Shown one piece after another: positions 18,656 through 26,384 of a stretch of DNA of 64,000 nucleotides. The notes under the pieces are model-generated. The model made no database searches and was not told where the DNA came from. It saw nothing but the letters and a program-made list of their open reading frames with translations. The stretch's first letter is position 1, and every line of letters starts with the position of its first letter. The DNA lies in the NCBI GenBank assembly GCA_944800085.1, contig CALYLO010000003.1, positions 62,001 through 126,000 of the forward strand, in the 5' to 3' direction. A program made the translations under genes and the position numbers. The DNA is from Paenibacillus melissococcoides (lineage in GTDB: Bacteria; Bacillota; Bacilli; Paenibacillales; Paenibacillaceae).

Positions 18656-19746
18656 TTCAATGGATGGAGCAGCTCGCTCCCAAATCGATGGCGGTTCCCG
18701 ATGACCGCATCGGCCTGCAATTGGGCACGTTGAACAAAAAGGTGTCCCGGGTGCTTGTCGCCCTGGACGTGACCGAAGAGGTCGTGGATGAAGCGATCCG
18801 GCTGGAGGCGGAGCTGATTATTGCCCATCACGCCATTATTTATCGGCCGCTTCCCCATCTGCAGACCGACACGCCGGCCGGCAAACTGATGGAGAAGCTG
18901 ATCAAGCATGATATCGCGGTCTACATTTCTCATACGAACTATGACGTTGCTCCGGGCGGGATGAACGATCTGATGGCGGATCGGCTCCAACTGGCCGAGG
19001 TGGAGGTGCTGGAGAAGCTGCACGAGGAGCCACTGCAGAAGCTGGTCGTCTTCGTGCCGACCACCCATGCCGATTCGGTGCGGATGGCGATCCTGGATGC
19101 CGGGGCCGGTCATATCGGGGCGTACAGCCATTGCAGCTTCTCACAGCCGGGCACGGGAACGTTCCGGCCGCAGGAGGGAACCAATCCGTTCATCGGCGAA
19201 TCCGGGAAGCTGGAGTCCGTCGAGGAAGTGCGGATCGAGACGATCGTTCCGAAGTCGCGCCGCAGCCGGGTGCTGCAGGCGATGTTCAAGGCCCATCCCT
19301 ATGAGGAGGTGGCCTATGATCTGTATCCGGTCGATCTGGAAGGGACGGTCTATGGACTCGGCCGGGTGGGCAAGCTGCCGGCTCCTATGACCCTGCAAGC
19401 CTTTGCCGAGCAGGTGAAGAAGGCTTTCGACGTGCCGCATGTCCGCGTCGTAGGAAGCCCGGAGCGCGAAGTGAAGAAGATCGCCGTGCTGGGCGGCTCA
19501 GGCTCCCGCTATGTCCGGCATGCGCTGTTCCACGGCGCCGACGTCCTCGTCACCGGCGATATCGACTATCATACGGCGCATGATGCCCTGGCTGCGGGTC
19601 TCGCCATCGTCGATCCGGGGCATAACGCCGAGAAGATGATGAAGGAGGATGTCGCTTCGCGCCTGCAGCAGGCGGCTGACAAGCAGGGCGTGAAGACGGT
19701 GTTCCATGCTTCCTCCGTAATTACCGAACCGTTTCAATTTATGTAA
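18631..19746 (+). CDS. yqfO: Nif3-like dinuclear metal-centre protein YqfO
   Basis: This is a NIF3 family protein of the long, three-part YqfO type (371 residues). Metal ligands are seen in IIAHHAIIYRPL near residues 70-81 and in the C-terminal VDPGHNAEKMM. The middle about 130 residues form the inserted domain that looks like a PII-type fold in known structures. Older annotation calls it GTP cyclohydrolase 1 type 2, but its true role is unclear. It overlaps trmK, and GGAGG lies ten bases upstream. Confidence 0.92.
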   Translation: MYAHAQTVIQWMEQLAPKSMAVPDDRIGLQLGTLNKKVSRVLVALDVTEEVVDEAIRLEAELIIAHHAIIYRPLPHLQTDTPAGKLMEKLIKHDIAVYISHTNYDVAPGGMNDLMADRLQLAEVEVLEKLHEEPLQKLVVFVPTTHADSVRMAILDAGAGHIGAYSHCSFSQPGTGTFRPQEGTNPFIGESGKLESVEEVRIETIVPKSRRSRVLQAMFKAHPYEEVAYDLYPVDLEGTVYGLGRVGKLPAPMTLQAFAEQVKKAFDVPHVRVVGSPEREVKKIAVLGGSGSRYVRHALFHGADVLVTGDIDYHTAHDALAAGLAIVDPGHNAEKMMKEDVASRLQQAADKQGVKTVFHASSVITEPFQFM

Positions 19747-19756
19747 AAGTTACTGG

Positions 19757-19785
19757 TTGAGTTTCTGGCCGGAACCTAGTATACT
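19757..19785 (+). promoter_or_regulatory. Sigma-A promoter of rnpB
   Basis: TTGAGT (19757-19762), a 17-base spacer and TATACT (19780-19785) lie 14 bases before the predicted 5' end of RNase P RNA. Confidence 0.85.
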
Positions 19786-19798
19786 AACGATTGTTGAC

Positions 19799-20204
19799 GG
19801 AAAGTTTGACAGACAATCGCTGGTGACTTGCGTCACGAGAGGAAAGTCCGGGCTCCATAGGGCAAGGATGCTGGATAACGTCCAGTCAGCGCAAGCTGAA
19901 GGATAGTGCCACAGAAATGGACCGCCGATGGCCGTCTTCATGACGGCACAGGCAAGGGTGGAACCGTGGTGTAAGAGACCACGAGGAACGCTGGTGACTT
20001 CGTTCCTGGTAAACCCCATCTGGAGCAAGACCTAATGGGACGCACGCCTGTCTGTACAGGCACCTCGGCCCGAGGCGCGTCTGGGTTGGTCGCTTGAGCG
20101 GTGCAGCAATGCACGGCCTAGATAGATGATTGTCGCTTAGTAGTGGAAGGGTTGCCCCCGCGATACCACGATGAGTACAGAACCCGGCTTATGGCAAGCT
20201 TTCC
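19799..20204 (+). ncRNA. rnpB: RNase P RNA (A-type)
   Basis: Catalytic RNA of RNase P, which trims tRNA 5' leaders. Conserved blocks are present in order: GAGGAAAGTCCGGGCTCC (about 19839), CGCCGATGGCC (about 19922), AAGGGTGGAA, GGTAAACCCCA, TGGAGCAAGACC, GGCCTAGATAGATGATTG and ACAGAACCCGGCTTA (about 20177). Helix P1 pairs GGAAAGTTTG at the 5' end with CAAGCTTTCC at the 3' end. These blocks follow the ancestral A architecture seen in E. coli rather than the B-type of B. subtilis. The gene has its own promoter and terminator. Confidence 0.95.
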
Positions 20205-20268
20205 GAAGCTGCAACTTTCTATGTTATCCAATACACGAACACACCCGCAGGGATATCCTGCGGGTATC

Positions 20269-20304
20269 AGACTGTCGACAAAGTCCTGTCGACAGTCTTT
20301 TTTT
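20269..20304 (+). terminator. Terminator of rnpB
   Basis: AGACTGTCGAC and GTCGACAGTCT pair perfectly (11 bp) around an 8-base loop, followed by seven T. Just before it, at 20241-20265, is a second hairpin (ACACCCGCAGG... CCTGCGGGT) whose 25 bases recur exactly at 22713-22737. Confidence 0.93.
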
Positions 20305-20502
20305 CTAATGAAGGGTGGGGCCGGGGGAGGCAGGACAGGTTAGGGCAAGCTGCTCCGCGCATGAAGCAAGCTAGTCCCCGTATGAAATTGCTGCACAGGC
20401 GCAGCATTTTTAACCTCAAGAGGCTAAATTCCGAGAAAATCCTGCAAAATTACATTATTTCGCCATTTTGAACGCTCTTTGTACTTTGCCGTAGGCTAAT
20501 TG
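20305..20502. other. Non-coding repeat region left of the IS
   Basis: No gene is visible. It contains copies of the dispersed palindromic motif: AATTGCTGCACAGGCGCAGC near 20386 and AATCCTGCAAAATTAC near 20439. The IS4 element split one further copy: joining 20494-20502 to 22048 restores GGCTAATTGCTGCATTTTTG. Confidence 0.6.
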
Positions 20503-22038
20503 CACTAGCCTTGCACCAAACCTGACATGAAAAATATATTTCTCATTAATTACTTTTTCTTCAATTTATTGATCGATTATATCTGGTAACTCATAAAAAA
20601 ATCTCCTAATGTTGAAGGATAGGCATGTTACCCAATCCCTCACCAAAAGGAGAAAAGACCATGGGTACTATACCAGATCAGACCGTCATTTGTAAATGCC
20701 TAAATTTGATTCAGCTCTCGGACGACGAATTCCCAATCTTCAATTATCGACGAAAGTTTACACTCGTGAGAGCGATCAAACTACTCATTGATGCTCAATT
20801 GAATAAACGCACGGACCTCGAAGATATCTGCAACGCGTTGCGTGCGAACGAACAGCTGCAGCAGGCGATCCACTTGAAATCCATTAGCGCTTCCCAACTC
20901 GTACGTACACTCAGAGCGTTGCCTTTACCGGTGTTGCAGCAGCTATGGATTCAAGTGACACAACGTTTGCAACAACTTTATCCGAAGCAGGGTATCCCCG
21001 GCATCGGGAAACTGAGCATTGTCGATTCAACGGTACTTACACTCCCTGATGTCGCTGGAAAATGGGCCTACTGCTCCAAACACAGCAACGGGGTAAAGAT
21101 CCACACCAAACTTGCTGTTTGCGACCCGGATACCGTCTATCCCGAAAACATTGTTTGTTCCACACGAGGCGTTGCTGACAGCGAAGTGGCTTTGGATCTG
21201 GTGATCGATAAAGATGCCATTCATGTTTTGGATCGCGGGTACATCACATATGGTCACTATAAGCAGTGGCTGGATGATAATCTACGCTTCGTGGCACGCA
21301 TTAAGAAAAGCAACAAGACGGCGATCATCTGCGAGCACGAGATCGATGAAACGACGCCTGTGGTGCGTGATGCTGACGTGATCGTGAGCTACAAGGATGA
21401 AGAAGGCCATGTGATAGAAGCCCAGCTCCGGTTAGTGGAGTATACCGATGAGAAGAACCGCCAGTACCGTGTGCTTACGAATGTCTGGGATAAGTCCGCA
21501 GCCCAAATCTGCGAGATTTATCGGCGCCGCTGGATGATTGAATTATTCTTTAAATGGATGAAGCAACATATGAGCTTAGTCCATTTGTACAGTTTCCATC
21601 CAGAGGCAGTATGGAACCAGATTTTTTTAGCCTTCATCGCATATGGTTTAGTCATGTTGGTCCGGAAGGAGGCTGACACCACTCAAACGCTATGGTCATT
21701 TCTAAAGCTGCTTCGGGTCTATATGAATAAAACGTGGGATCAATTTTTGATGGCACTGCACCGCAAACCAACCAAGCACTCGAAGGGCAGGCGGAAGAAA
21801 CGAAAGGGTGGTCGACCACGAAAACACCCAAAGCAATGTAAGACCGTTAAAGTGGTGATTAAATAGGTAATAATGGCATATTAACATTTGATGGTAACAT
21901 GTTCCTATGGTTTAGTAGGAGATCGACTTTTGGCTTTGCTAGGAAAAAAGAAACTGTAAATATATATAAATAATGATTATTAGTTCCGTATCTGGAGTTT
22001 AAAGTCTTCTTCATGTCAGGTTCTATGCAACGCTAGTG
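20503..22038 (+). mobile_element. Complete IS4-family insertion sequence, copy 2 (1,536 bp)
   Basis: Imperfect terminal inverted repeats of about 29 bp bound the element: CACTAGCCTTGCA at the left (20503) and the complement of TGCAACGCTAGTG at the right (ending 22038), both followed inward by the shared block AACCTGACATGA. The 9-bp target duplication GGCTAATTG is exact on both sides (20494-20502 and 22039-22047). One transposase gene fills most of it; 172 bases of AT-rich DNA follow the gene. The copy looks intact. The same sequence begins the window, in the same orientation. Confidence 0.95.
20661..21866 (+). CDS. IS4-family transposase (401 residues)
   Basis: A full-length DDE transposase. 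The first catalytic aspartate is in IVDSTVLTLPDVAGKW, the second in DRGYITYGHYKQW and the glutamate in YRRRWMIELFFKWMKQH, the IS4 family signature. The C-terminus is strongly basic. The frame opens at 20625, but the ATG at 20661 follows AAAAGGAGAAAAGACC and is the better start. No frameshift is seen, so the enzyme is probably active. Confidence 0.95.
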   Translation: MGTIPDQTVICKCLNLIQLSDDEFPIFNYRRKFTLVRAIKLLIDAQLNKRTDLEDICNALRANEQLQQAIHLKSISASQLVRTLRALPLPVLQQLWIQVTQRLQQLYPKQGIPGIGKLSIVDSTVLTLPDVAGKWAYCSKHSNGVKIHTKLAVCDPDTVYPENIVCSTRGVADSEVALDLVIDKDAIHVLDRGYITYGHYKQWLDDNLRFVARIKKSNKTAIICEHEIDETTPVVRDADVIVSYKDEEGHVIEAQLRLVEYTDEKNRQYRVLTNVWDKSAAQICEIYRRRWMIELFFKWMKQHMSLVHLYSFHPEAVWNQIFLAFIAYGLVMLVRKEADTTQTLWSFLKLLRVYMNKTWDQFLMALHRKPTKHSKGRRKKRKGGRPRKHPKQCKTVKVVIK

Positions 22039-22125
22039 GGCTAATTGCTGCATTTTTGCAGCAATCTAATTTTCGCAACCTCGTGTTAATGAAATTGGTG
22101 CATTCTTGCAGTATTGGCGGAGCAA

Positions 22126-22243
22126 ATGACTAGAGTGGCGGGAGATTCTGCAGCTTTAGTGGATCAGATGACTAGAGTGGCGGGAGATACTGCAGCTTTA
22201 GTGGAGCGGGATGACTAGAGCGGCGGGATTAACGCAGCTTCTG
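22126..22243. repeat. 42-43-bp tandem repeat, three copies
   Basis: Copies begin at 22126, 22168 and 22211, each opening ATGACTAGAG and containing TGGCGGGAGAT and GCAGCTT. The third copy has diverged (GCGGCGGGATTAACGCAGC). No spacers or genes. It separates the IS4 target site from the IS1182 remnant. Confidence 0.85.
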
Positions 22244-22250
22244 CCTCTGT

Positions 22251-22610
22251 CGGAACGGGTTTGTACTCGGGGTTAAAGTAACACTTGGAAATGTTCATGA
22301 CAGCCAAGTCTTCGAAGATGTTCTTGAAGAGGCTGCTCATCTGGTTCCGGCTCCACAAGCGGTTGCGGCGGATGCAGACTACAAGATGCCAGCTATTTGC
22401 AAAACGCTGCAAGAACGAGAGATTCGTCCTGTCCTGCCCTATACCCGTCCTCAAACGAAAGAAGGCTTCTTTAAAAAGCATGAATACGTGTACGATGAGC
22501 ATTACGACTGTAACTTATGTCAAGGAAATGCGGTACTGTCTTACGAAACAACGAACCGTGATGGTTATAAAATGTATCGCTCGAACCCGGCAATCTGTAA
22601 AAATGGAGAC
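22251..22610 (+). pseudogene. IS1182-family transposase remnant
   Basis: About 120 codons of an IS1182-type transposase are readable in one frame: VTLGNVHDSQVFEDVL near 22278, then MPAICKTLQEREIRPVLPY, TKEGFFKKHEYVYDEHYDC and TTNRDGYKMYRSNP. In full elements this is the middle of the protein. Both ends are missing: there is no N-terminal domain before 22251, and the match fades after about 22600, with a stop at 22641-22643. No start codon or ribosome binding site fits. It is a decayed fragment of an element different from the IS4 copies. Confidence 0.85.
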
Positions 22611-22712
22611 CTGGCTCTGGAAGACCGGTCGCACCTCTCCTAACTTGTAAATATGGATAAAAAGCGTAAAGAACTCCCGCTATTACGCGGGAGTCCCCTT
22701 GTCTTCAATCTG

Positions 22713-22745
22713 ACACCCGCAGGGATATCCTGCGGGTGTTTTACA
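22713..22745. terminator. Bidirectional terminator next to the S8 protease
   Basis: ACACCCGCAGG pairs with CCTGCGGGTGT (22713-22739), followed by TTTTACATTTTT. It lies just past the 3' end of the minus-strand protease gene. A second hairpin, ACTCCCGC/GCGGGAGT, is at about 22674-22695. Its first 25 bases equal those at 20241-20265. Confidence 0.7.
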
Positions 22746-22748
22746 TTT

Positions 22749-24656
22749 TTACATGCCGATGAAGCGGGAGATGAAGCGGTTCAGCTTCCGCTCGATGTTT
22801 TGCGGGTACAGGGACAGGGAGAAGTTGCCCTGGTCGGCCATGCTCAACGCGCGGGCGACATCGATTTTGCCATAGCCGAAATCGATGTCCTTGCCTGGCG
22901 TGCCCAGGTCCGTCGCGCTCTGGCGCATAATCTCGTACACCTCGGTATTTTTGAGCCCAGGGTTGATCGAACGAATAAGCGCCGCCAGCGCCGTCACATG
23001 CGGAGAGGCCATGGACGTGCCTGACAAGGCGGCATATTGATTGTTCGGGTAGGTGCTGGCGATCGAGGTTCCGGGCGCCACGACATCGACGTAATTGCCG
23101 TAATTGGAATAAGAGGCGCGCGTGTCATCGGCGTCAGTCGCAGAGACGGCGAAGACTTCGGGATAAGCTGCCGGGTAGCCCGGGCGCTTCGTATTGTCGT
23201 TGCCGGTCGCGGCGATGAGCACGACATCGCGCTCGAAGGCGTATTTGACGGCATCATGGAGGAATGCCCCATCCACATAGTTGCCAAGGCTCAGGTTAAT
23301 GACCTTGGCTCCGTTATCGGTGGCCCAAATAATCCCTTCCGCGACCGAATAGGTCGTTCCCGATCCGGTGCTGTCCAGCGCCTTGACCGGCAGGATCGGA
23401 TTCGTCCAGGTCATGCCTGCGACGCCTTCGCGATTGTTCACATTGGCTCCGATAATGCCGGCTACATGGGTGCCGTGGCCGACATCGTCCTGCGGCGGAG
23501 CTCCCGGATCGAACACATTATACCCGTCCAGGAGCCGGCCCTTCAGATCATGATGCTTCAAGTCGACTCCGGTGTCGACGATCCCGATAATGACATTGTC
23601 CGCCCCTTTGCTGATGGACCAGCCCCGGTTCGTCTGAATGCTGGGCAAGTTCCATTGATAGGGCTTGTACAAGACGTCGTTCGGTTCTTCGACCGCCACG
23701 CCGGCCGGGTCGTTGCCGACAAACGGCAATACGCTGGTTGGGCGGTTCTCCCCGTTCGTCAGGTACAAAAAATGGGGCTCGACATACAGCGGGTCATATT
23801 GGGCGAAATATTGGGTCATTTGTTCCGCCGTCATCCAATGGGAGCGGAACACATAGGTAGATCCGATCCTATGCTTGCGCGGCTGTTCGCTTCCGGTCTC
23901 CCGCATCATGCGCTTCAACGCATCCGCCGTCGGCTCGTCCCGGAACCGCACCACGACTTCGTTCTCATAGTAATGGCTCGTTCCGGCATTGTCTTCTCCG
24001 TCCTTCACCTTCACGTCCCGCATCGAATCCGCATCTACGGATTTGACCCGGAACTTGGACTCCGGCGGATAAGGGACGAGGCGCAAATTTTTCTGCTGAA
24101 GCTTGCGCACGTTCTGAACGACATGCTGATTCACGAGGGCCACGATCGCATGCTTCTTCCCGGGGGCCGGTATCCCCATAACGATATGATGCTTGCCTTG
24201 TATCGTAATTTGCGGGGACATGTACGATTGCTGCTTTTTGACGGATGATTCCGCGATTTTCAACTGCTCGTTCAGTTTTTGATTGCCGGTCCGCGTCGTA
24301 TCCTGCGGCAGTTTCCCTTTGACCCATTCCGATCCTTTGCCGAAATCGATCCATCTCATATAAATGAAATGAGGATGTGCTTGAATGAATTCCTCGGCGA
24401 GCGTATTCATCTGCTTCGCTGTCTGCCCGTGCCACTCTTCAAGCGCCGAATCGATGTCTCTGCGGGCATCCATGGCGAACAAGCGCTCCGTAAAATGCAT
24501 ATCCTGTTGAAGGACCTGATTTTTGATTTGAAGTTCCTGCATCGCGGCAGTACGTCCGTTCTCCACCGGAGCGCGGTTCGCGGACCACAGTAACGGTATG
24601 GCCAGAACTGCCGTTCCCAGAGCGGCAATGCCTACCCAATGGCGGGGTTTCAACAT
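22749..24656 (-). CDS. Membrane-anchored S8 (subtilisin-like) serine protease with Cache-like N-terminal region
   Basis: A 635-residue secreted or membrane-anchored protease. A hydrophobic segment (about 7-25) is uncleaved-anchor or signal-like. Residues about 35-190 (QAHPHFIYMRWIDF ... YMSPQITIQGKHHIVMGIPAP) resemble an extracellular Cache sensory fold; this is my inference. Residues about 228-300 look like an inhibitor-type prodomain (NEVVVRFRDEP). The S8 domain spans about 330-605 with the intact triad D361 (IVDTGVD), H394 (GHGTHVAG) and S548 (GTSMASPH). The last 20 residues form a basic amphipathic tail. AAGGAGG precedes the ATG. It stands alone on the minus strand beside IS remnants. Confidence 0.88.
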   Translation of the reverse strand: MLKPRHWVGIAALGTAVLAIPLLWSANRAPVENGRTAAMQELQIKNQVLQQDMHFTERLFAMDARRDIDSALEEWHGQTAKQMNTLAEEFIQAHPHFIYMRWIDFGKGSEWVKGKLPQDTTRTGNQKLNEQLKIAESSVKKQQSYMSPQITIQGKHHIVMGIPAPGKKHAIVALVNQHVVQNVRKLQQKNLRLVPYPPESKFRVKSVDADSMRDVKVKDGEDNAGTSHYYENEVVVRFRDEPTADALKRMMRETGSEQPRKHRIGSTYVFRSHWMTAEQMTQYFAQYDPLYVEPHFLYLTNGENRPTSVLPFVGNDPAGVAVEEPNDVLYKPYQWNLPSIQTNRGWSISKGADNVIIGIVDTGVDLKHHDLKGRLLDGYNVFDPGAPPQDDVGHGTHVAGIIGANVNNREGVAGMTWTNPILPVKALDSTGSGTTYSVAEGIIWATDNGAKVINLSLGNYVDGAFLHDAVKYAFERDVVLIAATGNDNTKRPGYPAAYPEVFAVSATDADDTRASYSNYGNYVDVVAPGTSIASTYPNNQYAALSGTSMASPHVTALAALIRSINPGLKNTEVYEIMRQSATDLGTPGKDIDFGYGKIDVARALSMADQGNFSLSLYPQNIERKLNRFISRFIGM

Positions 24657-24914
24657 ATGATGTTCCTCCTTGTCCGGGCCGTATCCATCCGCTCCGGCAT
24701 ACTCAATATTGTGGTGTGCGGAGCGCGGGGCATGGAAGATTTGGCTTTAGCTTGAGACGTTGCGGGCCAAATTATTCGGACGGCAAAAGGAAGCCAAACA
24801 TTGGTTGCGGACAGTACCTTTTTGCTTATATTTATGGTAGGATAAAATGGCAAAATCGTATTCGTTTGGAGCGTTCAGGTATGCAATGACGCGATTAAGG
24901 GAGGAGCTTTTTCC

Positions 24915-25415
24915 ATGTCAGCATCCACGGTAAGACAGCAATGCGAGTTGGCCCGGGGCCATGTGGGGCAAGCAGCAGACCAACTGGAGCAGTTTTTGAA
25001 CGGGCATACGCTGGCCCAACTGGCCGGCGGGCAGACAGATGAAGAAACGTTGGCTTTTTACAAAGGACTACTGGCAGATTTCCGGCATTTGCTCGTTTTT
25101 TCCGAGGTCAGTTACGAGCGGATCGGCGTAGCGCTGCGGCGGGCGAATTTCGAGCAGCCGTTTGCGGAGAAAGCGCTGTATGAGCTGTATCATCATTGCG
25201 TCCATGCCTTCTTCAATCCGAAGCATGAAGCGTACACCGAGGATGGGCGGTATGCTTATACCGGCCGGGAAGCGATCCGCTTCCGCATGGCCCCCGATCC
25301 TGAGGTGAAGCGGCTGGTTCGGGAGTTGTCCCGGCTGTTCGAAGAGCTTCGGGAGGAGCTAAGCTATTACGAAAGCGATTATATGTCAGAGCGGCGCATG
25401 CAGCTTACCCAATGA
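24915..25415 (+). CDS. YpuI-like family protein (DUF3907)
   Basis: A 166-residue, mostly helical, soluble protein. Features such as an N-terminal helix with VRQQCELARGHVGQA, the middle FYKGLLADFRHLLVFSEVSYE and the aromatic segment YELYHHCVHAFFNPKHEAY fit the DUF3907 (YpuI) family. No function is known. AGGGAGGAGC precedes the ATG. The 258-base gap to the divergent protease contains possible promoter boxes (TTGCGG, 16 bases, TATATT near 24807), not firmly assigned. A good terminator (25470-25500) follows. Confidence 0.7.
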   Translation: MSASTVRQQCELARGHVGQAADQLEQFLNGHTLAQLAGGQTDEETLAFYKGLLADFRHLLVFSEVSYERIGVALRRANFEQPFAEKALYELYHHCVHAFFNPKHEAYTEDGRYAYTGREAIRFRMAPDPEVKRLVRELSRLFEELREELSYYESDYMSERRMQLTQ

Positions 25416-25469
25416 ATGGGCGAAGCTTGGGCGGCGGCCGGCCGCACAAATAACGGAATTAGAGTCAAT

Positions 25470-25500
25470 GACGCTTCGGGTTGGAACGGAGCGTCTTTTT
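25470..25500 (+). terminator. Terminator after the DUF3907 gene
   Basis: GACGCT (25470-25475) pairs with AGCGTC (25490-25495) and is followed by TTTTT. Confidence 0.75.
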
Positions 25501-25574
25501 GTGTTGGAAATGGTATGGCGGCACGGCATAGGGGCGGCGGCGGCAGGACATCCTGTGTAACGGAGGTGACTGAC

Positions 25575-25781
25575 ATGAGTGACAAGCCATTGGTGAATTG
25601 CAGTGTATCCAACTGCAAGTTCTGGGGCGATTACCGCTGTCAAGCCAGCGAGATTATGATTGAAATCGATAAGCATGCAGCCGCGAATTTGAAGTCGGAA
25701 TTCGGTGAAGAGTATGGCCCCCACAAAGATATAGCTTCCAAATCATCCGTAACCTGCTGCCAAACGTTTGAACCGAAATAA
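25575..25781 (+). CDS. DUF1540 domain protein (68 residues)
   Basis: A small cysteine-containing protein. VNCSVSNCKFWGDYRCQASEI and the later SVTCCQTF follow the DUF1540 pattern of spaced cysteines, probably a small metal-binding fold. The function of the family is unknown. The ATG at 25575 has CGGAGGTGAC upstream; the frame is open to 25416 but without a start signal. A terminator lies between it and the gene before. The next gene follows after 25 bases. Confidence 0.85.
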   Translation: MSDKPLVNCSVSNCKFWGDYRCQASEIMIEIDKHAAANLKSEFGEEYGPHKDIASKSSVTCCQTFEPK

Positions 25782-25806
25782 CCTACGGTACGGGAGGGAC
25801 AAAGGG

Positions 25807-26154
25807 ATGAAAGCGAAAGGCCGCCGCCACAAAAAGAACCGCCAGCGCGAGTCGATCGCGCGGGATACCGAATTTGCTGCCGAAGCCGGAACTCTGTCGC
25901 CTTGGGAGGCGATGAACGCCGACGCTGAGGCTGAGAAGGAACGGGGAAAAATCGATCATATTTGCGGAGTGGGCGCCGTTGCCGTAGGGTTTTCTATTGT
26001 ATCGGTCATCATGTTTCCATATGTGCTTGGCCTGAGCGGCATCGCGCTTGGAGGCCTGTCGTATTTGCAAGGGAGCCGTTCCTTGGGGATGATCGCCATC
26101 ATCGTTGGCAGTTTCGCCATCGTGCTTCGCCTGCTGCTGCTGGCATCCATGTAA
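25807..26154 (+). CDS. Hypothetical small membrane protein (115 residues)
   Basis: I do not recognise this protein family. The first 45 residues are charged (KAKGRRHKKNRQRESIARD). Two or three hydrophobic segments follow: HICGVGAVAVGFSIVSVIMF, YVLGLSGIALGGLSYL and MIAIIVGSFAIVLRLLLL. GGGAGGGACAAAGGG precedes the ATG at 25807. It is probably co-transcribed with the DUF1540 gene, and a terminator follows at 26169. Confidence 0.75.
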   Translation: MKAKGRRHKKNRQRESIARDTEFAAEAGTLSPWEAMNADAEAEKERGKIDHICGVGAVAVGFSIVSVIMFPYVLGLSGIALGGLSYLQGSRSLGMIAIIVGSFAIVLRLLLLASM

Positions 26155-26168
26155 TCACACTCTGTTCA

Positions 26169-26205
26169 GGGCTTGTAACCGCCGCGGCGGGGACAAGCTC
26201 TTTTA
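26169..26205 (+). terminator. Terminator after the small membrane protein
   Basis: GGGCTTGT (26169-26176) pairs with ACAAGCTC (26193-26200), with CCGCC/GGCGG pairing inside, followed by TTTTAT. Confidence 0.75.
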
Positions 26206-26384
26206 TAATATAGAAGAAAGGTCGCCGTTCCGAACATCCTCTTCAAAAAAGATGGTGCGATCCGAAGAAAACGTGTAAAATAACAAGTAATGTCGAAGTT
26301 GCAGGGGATCAACAACGGCGGAAGCGGGGATAGTGGCTGCGCTTCCCATGCTGTTTTGATCTTTTTTTTTAAAGGAGGATTAGC

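Noticed and set aside
22285..22650. 121-codon frame starting MEMFMTAKSSKMFLKR
   Set aside because: It is out of frame with the clear IS1182 transposase similarity in the neighbouring frame (VTLGNVHDSQVFEDVL and so on), so it is a shadow of the remnant.
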